Assembly: GCA_000739515.1 (NCBI GenBank)
Contig: DF820459.1
Span: 556,597-620,596 of the forward strand
Direction: 5' to 3'
Origin: Candidatus Moduliflexus flocculans
GTDB taxonomy: Bacteria; Moduliflexota; Moduliflexia; Moduliflexales; Moduliflexaceae
DNA length: 64,000 nt
Shown here: positions 31,131 through 39,882 of the stretch, one piece after another
Position numbering within the stretch: the stretch's first letter is position 1
Layout of the letters: each line of letters starts with the position of its first letter
Translations under genes and position numbers: made by a program
Notes under the pieces: model-generated
Databases searched by the model: none
What the model was told of the DNA's origin: nothing
The model's input: the letters and a program-made list of their open reading frames with translations, nothing else

Positions 31131-32804
31131 TTATGCCGCTTTTCTCAGCGGGGTGAACTGAGGTTTTTTCTTCTTCTTCAGCAATTCGAATTCGCAGACA
31201 TTGGTTTCGCAGTAATGATCTTTAATGTGCGCTTCGATTTCGGCGCGGAAATAGCGGAGGCCGGTCACAATCGGCGCAGGGGCGGTCTGGCCGAGGCCGC
31301 AGAAGCAGGCTTTTACCATCTGATCGCCCAGCGCTAACGCTTTTTCTAAATCGCTCATGGTTCCCGTTCCGCCGGAAATGCGAACGAATGTGTCGTAAAG
31401 TTGTCTGGTGCCGATGCGGCAGGGAACGCATTTCCCGCACGATTCGACTTTGAAAAAATTCAACAGCACTTTGATCAGATCGACAACGCACGTGCGTTCG
31501 TCGCAAATTAACAACGCGCCCGAACCGAGCGAAAGGCCGTATTTATTCATCGAAGCAAAATCCATCGGCACGTCGAGCAATTCGGCGGGGATAATCGAGC
31601 CGGAACTCCCGCCCGTCTGGGCTAATTTGAATCGCGCGCCGTCTTCCATGCCGCCGCCGTAGAATTCGACGACTTCGCGCAGCGTAATGCCCATCGGCAC
31701 TTCGATCAGGCCGGTATTGTTGATATTGCCGAGTATGGTATAAACTTTTGTGCCGGTGGAATTTTCCGTGCCGAATTGTTTGAACCAGTTCGCGCCATTC
31801 AGGATAATCGGCGGCAGATTAGCCAATGTTTCGACGTTATTGACTAAGGTCGGTTTTTGATGCAGCCCGGCAGTCGGCGGATAAGGCGGACGTTTGCGCG
31901 GTTCTCCGCGTTCGCCTTCCAATGAATTCAGCAGCGCGGTTTCTTCACCGCAGACATACGCGCCTGCGCCGGAATGGACAAACACATCGAAATCAAAGCC
32001 CGAACTCAGAATATTTTTGCCTAATAATCCCAACTCCCGTGCCTGATCAATCGCTTTTAACAGGCGGCTATACGCTAAGGTGTATTCACCGCGAATGTAA
32101 ATGTAGCCTTGCGTTGCCCCGATACAATAGGCGGCGATTGCCATCCCCTCAAGCAATTTATGCGGATCGCCTTCGATAATTAAGCGGTCTTTAAACGTTC
32201 CCGGCTCGGATTCATCAGCATTGCACACCACATATTTCTGATCGGCGTTCACAGCCACTGAAAATTCCATCTTCCGCCCGGTTGGAAAACCTGCGCCACC
32301 ACGTCCGCGCAGCCCGGACGCTTTAATTTCATCAAGCGTCTGACGTGGCGTCAGTTCCGTCAAGACTTTGCCAAGCGCCATGTAACCATCTACAGCGATA
32401 TAGTCTTCGATACTCTCCGGGTTAATTTCTCCGCAATTTTTCAGGACAATCTTCTGCTGGGCGGCGAGATGTTTTGCGGTTTTGGGGAGGCGGATAATGT
32501 TGCCGGTCAGCGGCTTGGCGCTGGCCAGCAAATTCCTGACCACACGGCCTTTATACAGATGTTCTTCCACAATCAGCGTAGCAGCGTCCGCCGTGACGCC
32601 TTCATAGACCACGCCATCAGGATACACCGAAACCACAGGCAATCGAACACCTGTGCCAGGTTCACCGGTTTCGACCACCATGATTTCGTTTACTAATTCC
32701 CGTCTGGCAAGTTCCTCGCGCAAACGCTGCAAGACGTGCCCTGCCCCGCGTAATTGACTTTCCGGATCGGTGGATACTAAGACATGCGCTCGATAGATTG
32801 GCAT
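31131..32804 (-). CDS. NuoF/HydB-like flavoprotein without N-terminal Fe-S cysteines
   Basis: 557 residues, AGGAGG before the ATG. It is a diaphorase subunit: FMN/NADH site SGLRGRGGAGFPTGRK near 165, NADESEPGTFKDR near 195, AYVCGEETALLNSLEGERGEP near 283, and the N3-type [4Fe-4S] ligands ESCGKCVPC plus a late CGLGQ. The thioredoxin-like N-domain that normally carries a [2Fe-2S] cluster is present in outline (residues 1-85) but has no cysteine at all. The C-terminal double [4Fe-4S] ferredoxin domain of HydB is also absent. It is divergent from the hydrogenase operon, about 350 bases away. It may be an alternative electron-input module; the partner is unknown. Confidence 0.88.
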   Translation of the reverse strand: MPIYRAHVLVSTDPESQLRGAGHVLQRLREELARRELVNEIMVVETGEPGTGVRLPVVSVYPDGVVYEGVTADAATLIVEEHLYKGRVVRNLLASAKPLTGNIIRLPKTAKHLAAQQKIVLKNCGEINPESIEDYIAVDGYMALGKVLTELTPRQTLDEIKASGLRGRGGAGFPTGRKMEFSVAVNADQKYVVCNADESEPGTFKDRLIIEGDPHKLLEGMAIAAYCIGATQGYIYIRGEYTLAYSRLLKAIDQARELGLLGKNILSSGFDFDVFVHSGAGAYVCGEETALLNSLEGERGEPRKRPPYPPTAGLHQKPTLVNNVETLANLPPIILNGANWFKQFGTENSTGTKVYTILGNINNTGLIEVPMGITLREVVEFYGGGMEDGARFKLAQTGGSSGSIIPAELLDVPMDFASMNKYGLSLGSGALLICDERTCVVDLIKVLLNFFKVESCGKCVPCRIGTRQLYDTFVRISGGTGTMSDLEKALALGDQMVKACFCGLGQTAPAPIVTGLRYFRAEIEAHIKDHYCETNVCEFELLKKKKKPQFTPLRKAA

Positions 32805-33158
32805 AACCTTCCTCCTATTGCGGTGATAGACGTGGTGATAGTCGAAAAATTTTTCGACCCGTTTATGCAGAGATAATCATGAATTTCTGGCACAACGAAA
32901 CTTTCTATCATTTTGGTCTTGACAAAAACCCTCTTACTTTCGAAGAGTGTTCATGCAATATGTTGATCCGCGTAATAACTAAGATTTTTGAGATGTCCGA
33001 TATTGCGAACATCCTGCGAAAAACATATCCTTGATAGCTGCTTGCCATGCACCTTCTTGCGTGAGGGGAAAAAAGTCAAGAATTCTTTGATTGACGACGA
33101 AAGAAATCGTGCCTTCAATTCCGTCCGTTGATGATATGTTTGATCGAGCGAATATTTT
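32805..33158. other. Divergent promoter region of the hydrogenase locus
   Basis: 354 bases between the leftward NuoF-like gene and the rightward hydrogenase operon. I see no ORF. TTGACA occurs at 32919-32924, but no good -10 box follows at the right distance. Promoters for both sides must lie here. Confidence 0.5.
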
Positions 33159-33443
33159 ATGAGTGTTGAAACAGAAACGTCATGTCTTTACATCTGTATG
33201 GGGTCAGCCTGTCACCAATTAGGTGTCTATGAGGTGCTGCCGATTCTTCAGAGGCTTCTTCTCCAGCATCATATTCCCATCTCGGTCGAGTTAAAAGGGG
33301 CGTTTTGCCTTGGTCCCTGTTCGGAAGGCATTGTGTTGAAATATCGCGAGCATCTCTTTCGGCTTATTCGTCCCCAAAATATCGAAGAAAAATTCATTAA
33401 TGAGATTTTACCGTACATCTTGAACGAGTCTCAGTCGTTATAA
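33159..33443 (+). CDS. Thioredoxin-like [2Fe-2S] ferredoxin
   Basis: 94 residues with the NuoE-type [2Fe-2S] motif: CMGSAC near 13-18 and CLGPC near 50-54 (C-x4-C...C-x3-C). It is the ferredoxin half of HydC without the N-terminal helical bundle. It opens the run of genes leading to the hydrogenase. Such small ferredoxins can shuttle electrons to HydB-like flavoproteins. Here it may supply the cluster missing from the divergent NuoF-like protein, which is speculation based on position. Confidence 0.82.
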   Translation: MSVETETSCLYICMGSACHQLGVYEVLPILQRLLLQHHIPISVELKGAFCLGPCSEGIVLKYREHLFRLIRPQNIEEKFINEILPYILNESQSL

Positions 33444-33515
33444 GCCTATTGTTTCGAGGCCGCAATTTGTAACACTCTCACGAATTGCTTGCCACGCGAA
33501 AACAATTATAAAATT

Positions 33516-34031
33516 ATGCCAATCGGTGTGTCAGATAAATTGTGGAAACTCCTCTGGGATTATGATCCAAACGGCCTGGTTGTCGTGGACCGCAACATGC
33601 GGATTCGCTTAGTGAATCCGGCGTTTTGCGAGATGCTCAAAATGACCGATGCTGAATTGGTTGACCGCGATCTTGGAACGGTGCTTGGCGATATTGATGA
33701 TGTGAAAACGGCCTCGCACGAAAACAAAGTCATGAAATGCCCGGAACGGGAATATCCACGCTATCACCTGTATGCTCGCCGCGTGATCTTCCCCATCGGA
33801 GACGAAGGAATGACCGCCTGCATTATGGTTGATTTGACGCATGAATGGCAGCAGCGGAATGAAATGGTGCGGATTCAGCGGGAGACGCTCGAACAAGTGA
33901 ACGAAGTGGTCAATAAACACATGCATGTTGCTCAGGAAGTCGCTGGTTTGTTAGGAGAAGCGACCGCAGAGACGAAAGTCAGTCTCTTGAAAGTTCGAGC
34001 GCTGTTAGAGCAAGAGGCATTACAGAAATGA
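33516..34031 (+). CDS. PAS-domain sensor protein of the hydrogenase locus
   Basis: 171 residues from ATG 33516 (an in-frame TTG at 33489 would add nine). A PAS domain spans about residues 15-110: DYDPNGLVVVDRNMRIRLVN, FCEMLKM, then the strand-rich end YHLYARRVIFPIGDEG. A helical C-terminus (NEVVNKHMHVAQEVAGLLGEATAETK) could dimerise. No kinase or output domain follows, and the next gene, a PP2C-type phosphatase, overlaps by four bases, so the two likely work together. PAS and SpoIIE-like genes beside hydABC are known from several clostridia. The signal could be redox state or hydrogen. Confidence 0.8.
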   Translation: MPIGVSDKLWKLLWDYDPNGLVVVDRNMRIRLVNPAFCEMLKMTDAELVDRDLGTVLGDIDDVKTASHENKVMKCPEREYPRYHLYARRVIFPIGDEGMTACIMVDLTHEWQQRNEMVRIQRETLEQVNEVVNKHMHVAQEVAGLLGEATAETKVSLLKVRALLEQEALQK

Positions 34032-35191
34032 AACATTTTCTGGACATTTCTTTTCAATCGTTAAACAAATTCGGCGAAGAACTTTGCGGCGATCAGATTA
34101 AAATTGCCCGAACGGACAACAAAACCTGGATCGTGCTGTCGGATGGGCTGGGAAGCGGCATCAAAGCCAGCATTCTCGCCACTATGACCTCTCAAATTAT
34201 CATCACGATGCTGAAAGAAGAGGCATCGTTAGACGATGTGATTGAGACGATTATCGGGACATTGCCGATTTGTAAAGTGCGGGATATCGCCTATGCGACC
34301 TTTACAATTATTGAAATCGATCACACCGATTACCGCTTTCGCGTCATCAACTTTGACAATCCCGAAATTTTCTTTTTAAAAGCGGGAGGAGAAATCCATC
34401 AGCTTGAGGCGCGTGAGGTGCAGGTTCTTGATAAAAAAATCGTGGTGCGCGAAGGGCAAATGATGGAAGGCGATTTTCTCGCCGCAATTAGCGATGGCGT
34501 CCGATACGCCGGATTAGGGCAACGCTTTAATTTCGGCTGGGGATGGGAGAATATCGCCGATTTCATGGCAGAAATCTTGACAGAACGGGTGAACTCGGCC
34601 CAAACGGTTGTCGAACGGGTGCTGAATCAGACCAATCTTCTCTATGGCGGCACGCCAGGGGATGATGCGACGCTGCTCGGGTTATACCTGCGCCAGCGGC
34701 ATTCCGCGATGATTTTTACCGGCCCGCCGTTGAATCAGACGGACGATGCCCGTTATGTGACACGGTTGATAGAATTCGATGGCCGGAAGATCGTGTGCGG
34801 CGGCACCACCGGCAATATCGTGGCGAGACACCTGAAGCAGGAGATTGAAATAGACCTGATGACCATCCAGCCGGATACGCCGCCGGTCGGCTACATGGAT
34901 GGCATTGATTTGATGACGGAAGGGATTCTCACGATCAGCAAAGCAATCGAGTATATCAAGGAATCGCGTGGTGATTATACGCGCCTGCCGACGGAGATTA
35001 ATGGCGCGACAATGTTAGCGCTGGAAGTGCTATATGCGGATGATATTTATTTTTTAGTGGGGCAGCAGATTAATCCGTTTTACCAAAACCCGTTGCTTCC
35101 AATGAGCATGTCTATTCGCAAGAATTTGATTGAGCAATTAGCGCAGGTTTTGCGCGATTTACGTAAAGACATCACGATAGAGTATTGTTGA
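34028..35191 (+). CDS. PP2C/SpoIIE-type serine phosphatase
   Basis: 387 residues. The N-terminal ~220 form a PP2C-like SpoIIE domain with metal-binding aspartates in LSDGLGSGIKA near residue 38-48, AAISDGVRYAG near 155-165 and GDDATLLGLYL near 210. The C-terminal ~170 residues (VTRLIEFDGRKIVCGGTTGN) are a conserved extension I cannot name. The enzyme would dephosphorylate Ser/Thr, perhaps on a regulator of the hydrogenase. The ATGA overlap with the PAS gene implies coupled translation. No obvious anti-sigma or HPr-like partner is in the window. Confidence 0.85.
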   Translation: MKHFLDISFQSLNKFGEELCGDQIKIARTDNKTWIVLSDGLGSGIKASILATMTSQIIITMLKEEASLDDVIETIIGTLPICKVRDIAYATFTIIEIDHTDYRFRVINFDNPEIFFLKAGGEIHQLEAREVQVLDKKIVVREGQMMEGDFLAAISDGVRYAGLGQRFNFGWGWENIADFMAEILTERVNSAQTVVERVLNQTNLLYGGTPGDDATLLGLYLRQRHSAMIFTGPPLNQTDDARYVTRLIEFDGRKIVCGGTTGNIVARHLKQEIEIDLMTIQPDTPPVGYMDGIDLMTEGILTISKAIEYIKESRGDYTRLPTEINGATMLALEVLYADDIYFLVGQQINPFYQNPLLPMSMSIRKNLIEQLAQVLRDLRKDITIEYC

Positions 35192-35259
35192 TGCGCAAAG
35201 GAACGGTTCATCGGGAACGATGGATCGTTCGAATATTCACTGATAGAAGGAGGTTTGAC

Positions 35260-35811
35260 ATGTTAAATACGTTACATATCAATCCTGATCCAATTGAAAA
35301 GGTTCTGCCGCAGGAGCAGTATGATCAATTGGATCAGTATCTGGAAACGCTGGACATCGAACAGGGTGATCCGAGAAAAAAGGAATATCTGATTCAAGCG
35401 TTGCATAAAGCGCAGCATATCTTCGGCTATTTGCCAGAAGAAGTACAACTGCATATTGCCGACCGTTTTGGCGTGCATCATGCTGAAGTGTCCGGCGTGA
35501 TCAGTTTTTACAACTATTTCACGACGACGCCGAAAGGGCAATATCAGATCAATGTCTGCATGGGAACGGCCTGCTATGTGCGCGGCGCGGATAAGGTGCT
35601 GGCAGAATTCGAGCGTGTGCTGAATATCAAGTCTGGCGAAGTCACGGAAGACAAGCGTTTTTCGATTGAAAGTCTGCGCTGCGTTGGCGCGTGCGGCCTT
35701 GCGCCAGTGGTGATGATTAACGAGAAAGTTTACGGCAAAGTCACGCCGGACCATGTACGAGAAATCGTTGAAAGCTATTTAGTGGAAAACGAAAGCAAGG
35801 AGGGAAAATAG
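35260..35811 (+). CDS. hydC: [FeFe] hydrogenase HydC subunit (NuoE-like)
   Basis: 183 residues from ATG 35260, which has AAGGAGG seven bases upstream; a longer reading from 35185 is not credible. It has the NuoE helical bundle (KKEYLIQALHKAQHIFGYLP) and the thioredoxin-like domain with [2Fe-2S] ligands CMGTAC near 96-101 and CVGAC near 139-143. It is the small subunit of trimeric, NADH-linked [FeFe] hydrogenases. The stop codon lies directly before the hydB ATG. In the complex it passes electrons between the flavin of HydB and further clusters. Confidence 0.93.
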   Translation: MLNTLHINPDPIEKVLPQEQYDQLDQYLETLDIEQGDPRKKEYLIQALHKAQHIFGYLPEEVQLHIADRFGVHHAEVSGVISFYNYFTTTPKGQYQINVCMGTACYVRGADKVLAEFERVLNIKSGEVTEDKRFSIESLRCVGACGLAPVVMINEKVYGKVTPDHVREIVESYLVENESKEGK

Positions 35812-37689
35812 ATGGAAAAGATCAGCTCATATCAAGAGTTGCTGGAAGTCTATGAACAGGTAAAACCTCTGCTGGAAAACCGGATCAACTTCGAGAATAA
35901 AGAAGTGGGGCGGACAACGGTGCTGGTGTGCGGCGGCACAGGCTGCCAGGCGTCGGAAAGTCAGCAGATCGTGAAGAATTTCGAACGCCTGATTCAAGAA
36001 GAACAATTAACTGAAATGGTGGACGTGTCCATCACCGGATGTTTCGGGTTCTGCGAAAAAGGCCCGATTGTCAAAATTTTCCCGGATAACGTCTTTTACG
36101 TCCAGGTCACGCCAAACGATGTGGAAGAAATTGTCGAGACGCATTTAGTACAAAATAAGCGCGTGAAACGGCTGTTATACGAAGAACCGAGCTTAAAGAA
36201 AAAAGTCGAGACGCAGCCGGAGATGAGTTTTTATAAAAAACAACAGCGGATTGCGCTGCGTAACTGCGGCTTGATTAACCCGGAAAAAATCGAAGAGTAT
36301 ATTGCGAATCAAGGTTATCAGGCGCTTGGCAAGGTGTTAACCAGCATGACGCCGGAACAGGTGATTCAAGAAGTCAAAAAATCCGGCCTCAGCGGACGCG
36401 GCGGCGGCGGCTTCCTCACCGGCATGAAATGGGAAATCACGCGGAAAGTCGAAGGCCAGGAAAAATTCATCATCTGCAACGCGGACGAAGGCGATCCGGG
36501 CGCATTCATGGATCGTTCGATCATGGAAGGCGACTCCCACAGCGTGCTGGAAGCGATGGCGATTGCCGGTTATGCGATTGGCGCGAATTACGGGTATATT
36601 TACATCCGCGCCGAATATCCGCTCGCGATTCGGCGTCTCGAACGCGCCTTAGAACAAGCGAAATATTATGGTTTGCTCGGCAAAAACATCATGGGCACAG
36701 GGTTTGATTTCGATGTGCGCATCAAACTTGGCGCAGGCGCGTTTGTCTGCGGCGAAGAAACCGCGCTGATCCATTCCATTGAAGGAGATCGCGGCGAGCC
36801 AACCACCAAACCGCCGTTCCCGTCTGTCTCTGGCGTTTGGGAAAAACCGACGAACGTGAATAACGTGGAAACGTTTGCCAATATCCCGCAGATTATCTTA
36901 AACGGCGCGGACTGGTATAGCGCCATCGGGACGGAGAAATCGAAAGGGACGAAAGTCTTTGCATTGGCCGGACAAATCAATAACGTCGGCTTAGTGGAAG
37001 TGCCGATGGGGACGACGCTGCGGGAAATTATTTATGAAATCGGCGGTGGCGTCAAAGGCGGCGAATTCAAAGCCGTGCAAACCGGCGGGCCGTCTGGCGG
37101 CTGCATTCCGAAACAGTTCCTCGATACGCCGATTGACTATCAATCATTAACCGCGATTGGCTCGATGATGGGGTCTGGCGGCATGATCGTTTTGAGCGAA
37201 AAAGACTGCATGGTCAACATCGCCAAATACTATCTGGAATTCACCGTAGATGAATCGTGCGGCAAATGCACGCCATGCCGCATCGGCAACAAGCGCCTGC
37301 ACGAAATCCTGACCGATATTACCGAAGGACGCGGCACGGAAGAGGATTTGGCGGAATTGCAGGAACTCTCCACGATTATCAAAGACACGTCGCTCTGCGG
37401 CCTCGGCCAGACTGCGCCGAACCCGGTGCTCAGCACCATGAAATATTTCATGGATGAATACAACGCGCATGTCCACGAAAAACGTTGTCCGGCGGGCGCG
37501 TGTCAGAAATTGCTGCGCTACGAAATCATCCCGGCGAAATGTATCGGCTGTACGGCGTGCGCCAGAGTCTGCCCGGTCAATTGCATCTCCGGTTCGCCCA
37601 AGAAAGTGCATGAGATCGATCAAAGCAAGTGCATCAAATGCGGCGCGTGCATGGCAAAATGTAAATTCCAGGCGATTATCAAACATTAA
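35812..37689 (+). CDS. hydB: [FeFe] hydrogenase HydB subunit (NuoF-like, NAD- and flavin-binding)
   Basis: 625 residues. The order is an N-terminal [2Fe-2S] thioredoxin-like domain (VCGGTGC near 40-46, TGCFGFC near 75-81), the FMN/NAD core (SGRGGGGFLTGMKWE, NADEGDPGAFMDRS, CGEETALIHSIEGDRGEP), the [4Fe-4S] motif ESCGKCTPC with CGLGQ, and a C-terminal double [4Fe-4S] ferredoxin domain (CIGCTACARVC, CIKCGACMAKC). This full set marks the HydB of bifurcating or NADH-dependent hydrogenases. It oxidises NADH or reduces NAD+ for HydA. Compared with the divergent paralogue at 31131, all cluster ligands are kept. Cytoplasmic. Confidence 0.94.
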   Translation: MEKISSYQELLEVYEQVKPLLENRINFENKEVGRTTVLVCGGTGCQASESQQIVKNFERLIQEEQLTEMVDVSITGCFGFCEKGPIVKIFPDNVFYVQVTPNDVEEIVETHLVQNKRVKRLLYEEPSLKKKVETQPEMSFYKKQQRIALRNCGLINPEKIEEYIANQGYQALGKVLTSMTPEQVIQEVKKSGLSGRGGGGFLTGMKWEITRKVEGQEKFIICNADEGDPGAFMDRSIMEGDSHSVLEAMAIAGYAIGANYGYIYIRAEYPLAIRRLERALEQAKYYGLLGKNIMGTGFDFDVRIKLGAGAFVCGEETALIHSIEGDRGEPTTKPPFPSVSGVWEKPTNVNNVETFANIPQIILNGADWYSAIGTEKSKGTKVFALAGQINNVGLVEVPMGTTLREIIYEIGGGVKGGEFKAVQTGGPSGGCIPKQFLDTPIDYQSLTAIGSMMGSGGMIVLSEKDCMVNIAKYYLEFTVDESCGKCTPCRIGNKRLHEILTDITEGRGTEEDLAELQELSTIIKDTSLCGLGQTAPNPVLSTMKYFMDEYNAHVHEKRCPAGACQKLLRYEIIPAKCIGCTACARVCPVNCISGSPKKVHEIDQSKCIKCGACMAKCKFQAIIKH

Positions 37690-37766
37690 GACAACTTGTA
37701 TCGCAAGCGTTTCTCGCGCGGCGCTGCATGGCGCGCGACCGGAACGCGAACGAAAGGTAGATAGAT

Positions 37767-39512
37767 ATGGTAAACATCACAATAGACAATCAACCGATTG
37801 CCGTTGAGCCGGGGACAACGATTTTAGACGCGGCGAAACTGGTACATATTCATATTCCGACCTTGTGCTATTTGGACTTGAGCGAGTTCAAAATGGTCAA
37901 CAAAGTCGCCTCCTGCCGTCTCTGCGTGGTGGAAGTGGAAGGACGCCGCAACTTAGCGCCTGCCTGTGCCACGCCAGTCGCAGAAGGCATGAAAATCATC
38001 ACGAATTCGCGGCGCGTGCTGCGTTCCCGACGCAAAATTCTGGAACTCCTGCTGTCGGATCATCCGTTTGATTGCCTCGTCTGCGAAAAATCCACCAACT
38101 GCGAATTGCAGACGTTAGCCCAGGAATTCGGCATCAACCGAAAACCGTATCAAGGCGGCGCACAATCTTCCTATGAGGTGGATGTCAGCAGCAAGGCGTT
38201 GAAACGCGATCCAGAAAAGTGTATTATGTGCCGTCGCTGCGAAACGATGTGCAACGAAGTGCAGACGGTCGGCGTGTTGACCGGCTTCGGACGTGGTTTC
38301 GATGCAGTCGTCGGCCCGGCGGAAATGAAGCCGTTGAAAGAGTCGATCTGCACCTATTGCGGGCAATGCGTAAGCGTCTGCCCGACCGGCGCGTTATTCG
38401 GCGTGACGGCGATTCATCCGGCCTGGCGAGCAATTTTCGACGCGAAAGTGTCGGTGGCGCAGGTCGCTCCGGCAGTGCGCGTTGCTATCGGCGAAGAATT
38501 CGGCATTCCGGCGGGAGAAAGCGTGACCCGCAGACTGGCTGCCGGATTGCGCAAACTTGGCTTTGACGCGGTCTTCGATACCGATTTCGGCGCGGATTTG
38601 ACCATCATGGAAGAAGCGCATGAAATTCTGGAGCGTGTGCAGAAGAACGAGAATCTGCCGATTCTGACCTCTTGCTGTCCGGCCTGGATCAACTTCTTCG
38701 AATATCAATTCCCGGATTTGAAACATATCCCGTCAAGCTGCAAATCGCCGCAGCAGATGCTCGGCACGATGGCGAAGACCTACTACGCTCAGAAGCTCGG
38801 CGTGAAGCCGGAAGAGATGAAAGTCGTGTCGTTCATGCCGTGCATTGCGAAAAAATACGAAGCCGCTCGTCCCGAACATTGTTCCAGCGGTGCGCGCGAC
38901 GTGGATGTGGCGCTGACGACTCGCGAGTTAGCGAAAATGTTCAAGGAAGCCGGGATTGACCTGCGCTACATTGCTGAGGAAGATTTCGATAATCCGCTCG
39001 GCGAATCCACTGGCGCAGGCGCGATTTTCGGCGCGACCGGCGGCGTGTTGGAAGCGGCGCTGCGCACGGCCTACGAATGGGCGACCGGCAAGGAATTGGC
39101 CGACGTGAATTTCACGGCAGTGCGCGGCTTGGAAGGCGTGCGCGAAACGACGATCAATCTCGGCGGCAAAGAATTGCATGTTGCCGCAGCATCGGGCTTA
39201 GGCAATGCGCGGGCGCTGCTGCAAAACGTGCGGGAAGGGAAGTCGAAATATCACGTCATTGAAATCATGGCCTGCCCCGGCGGCTGCATCAATGGCGGCG
39301 GGCAGCCCTTCAGCGAAGATCGCGCCGATACGGTGGAACTCCGCATGAAGGCGATTTATCAGGAAGATGAAGGGATGGCGATTCGCAAATCCCATGAAAA
39401 CCCCTCCATCAAAAAACTGTATGCGGAATTTCTCGGCGAGCCGGGCAGCCACAAAGCCCATGAACTGCTGCATACCGAATATTTCCCGCAAAAGATGTAT
39501 CCAAAAGAGTAG
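37767..39512 (+). CDS. hydA: [FeFe] hydrogenase catalytic subunit HydA
   Basis: 581 residues. H-cluster ligands are complete: TSCCPAW (Cys303, Cys304), MPCIAKK (Cys359), and MACPGGC (Cys503, Cys507). They sit at a constant shift of four from Clostridium pasteurianum CpI as I remember it. The N-terminus has a [2Fe-2S] domain (Cys34, 50, 53, 67), a His-ligated cluster (His99, Cys103, Cys106, Cys112) and two [4Fe-4S] clusters (Cys152-162 and Cys195-205). With HydB and HydC it forms the trimeric enzyme that evolves or uses H2 with NAD(H) and probably ferredoxin. Whether it bifurcates cannot be read from sequence. No HydEFG maturases lie in the window. Confidence 0.95.
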   Translation: MVNITIDNQPIAVEPGTTILDAAKLVHIHIPTLCYLDLSEFKMVNKVASCRLCVVEVEGRRNLAPACATPVAEGMKIITNSRRVLRSRRKILELLLSDHPFDCLVCEKSTNCELQTLAQEFGINRKPYQGGAQSSYEVDVSSKALKRDPEKCIMCRRCETMCNEVQTVGVLTGFGRGFDAVVGPAEMKPLKESICTYCGQCVSVCPTGALFGVTAIHPAWRAIFDAKVSVAQVAPAVRVAIGEEFGIPAGESVTRRLAAGLRKLGFDAVFDTDFGADLTIMEEAHEILERVQKNENLPILTSCCPAWINFFEYQFPDLKHIPSSCKSPQQMLGTMAKTYYAQKLGVKPEEMKVVSFMPCIAKKYEAARPEHCSSGARDVDVALTTRELAKMFKEAGIDLRYIAEEDFDNPLGESTGAGAIFGATGGVLEAALRTAYEWATGKELADVNFTAVRGLEGVRETTINLGGKELHVAAASGLGNARALLQNVREGKSKYHVIEIMACPGGCINGGGQPFSEDRADTVELRMKAIYQEDEGMAIRKSHENPSIKKLYAEFLGEPGSHKAHELLHTEYFPQKMYPKE

Positions 39513-39576
39513 GACGTTCAATGGGGCGTTCACGCGAACGCCCCGTATTCATTCTGCATCCCCCCTCTTAAAATCA

Positions 39577-39690
39577 GGGCTGTTAAGTTCTCGCCACACG
39601 GTGTCATGGCGCGGAGTGACAACGACGACGCCATCTCGCCGGACGCAGGATTGCTTTGTCGCTGACGCTCCGCGCAATGACAGAACGCAA
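39577..39690. repeat. Dispersed repeat (family C)
   Basis: Starts GGCTGTTAAGTTCTCGCC and contains GGATTGCTTTGTCGCTGACG and CCGCGCAATGACAGAA, matching 25018-25133. It lies between hydA and the efflux operon. The remaining ~190 bases of this 370-base gap hold a probable promoter and nothing else that I see. Confidence 0.8.
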
Positions 39691-39789
39691 TAATCCTGCC
39701 TCTTAAAATAACCATTTTCGATATACGAAATCATGCGGTAGTTTCTTAAAGAGACTCCGCGTGTCGTTGATGTTTTTCTTGCAAAATCC

Positions 39790-39819
39790 TTGACAAAAAA
39801 AGGAAGAGCAACATAGATT
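39790..39819 (+). promoter_or_regulatory. Likely sigma-70 promoter of the efflux operon
   Basis: TTGACA at 39790-39795 and TAGATT at 39814-39819, with an 18-base spacer. It is 63 bases upstream of the adaptor start, which has AGGAGG at 39871. The -35 is perfect and the -10 matches four of six. Confidence 0.55.
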
Positions 39820-39882
39820 ACTGTTTTCTCCCATCATTTGACAATTAGAATCAGAAATTTTCTCACACACAGGAGGATATGT

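Noticed and set aside
32919-32947. Promoter at TTGACA upstream of the hydrogenase genes
   Set aside because: No acceptable -10 hexamer occurs 15-19 bases downstream.
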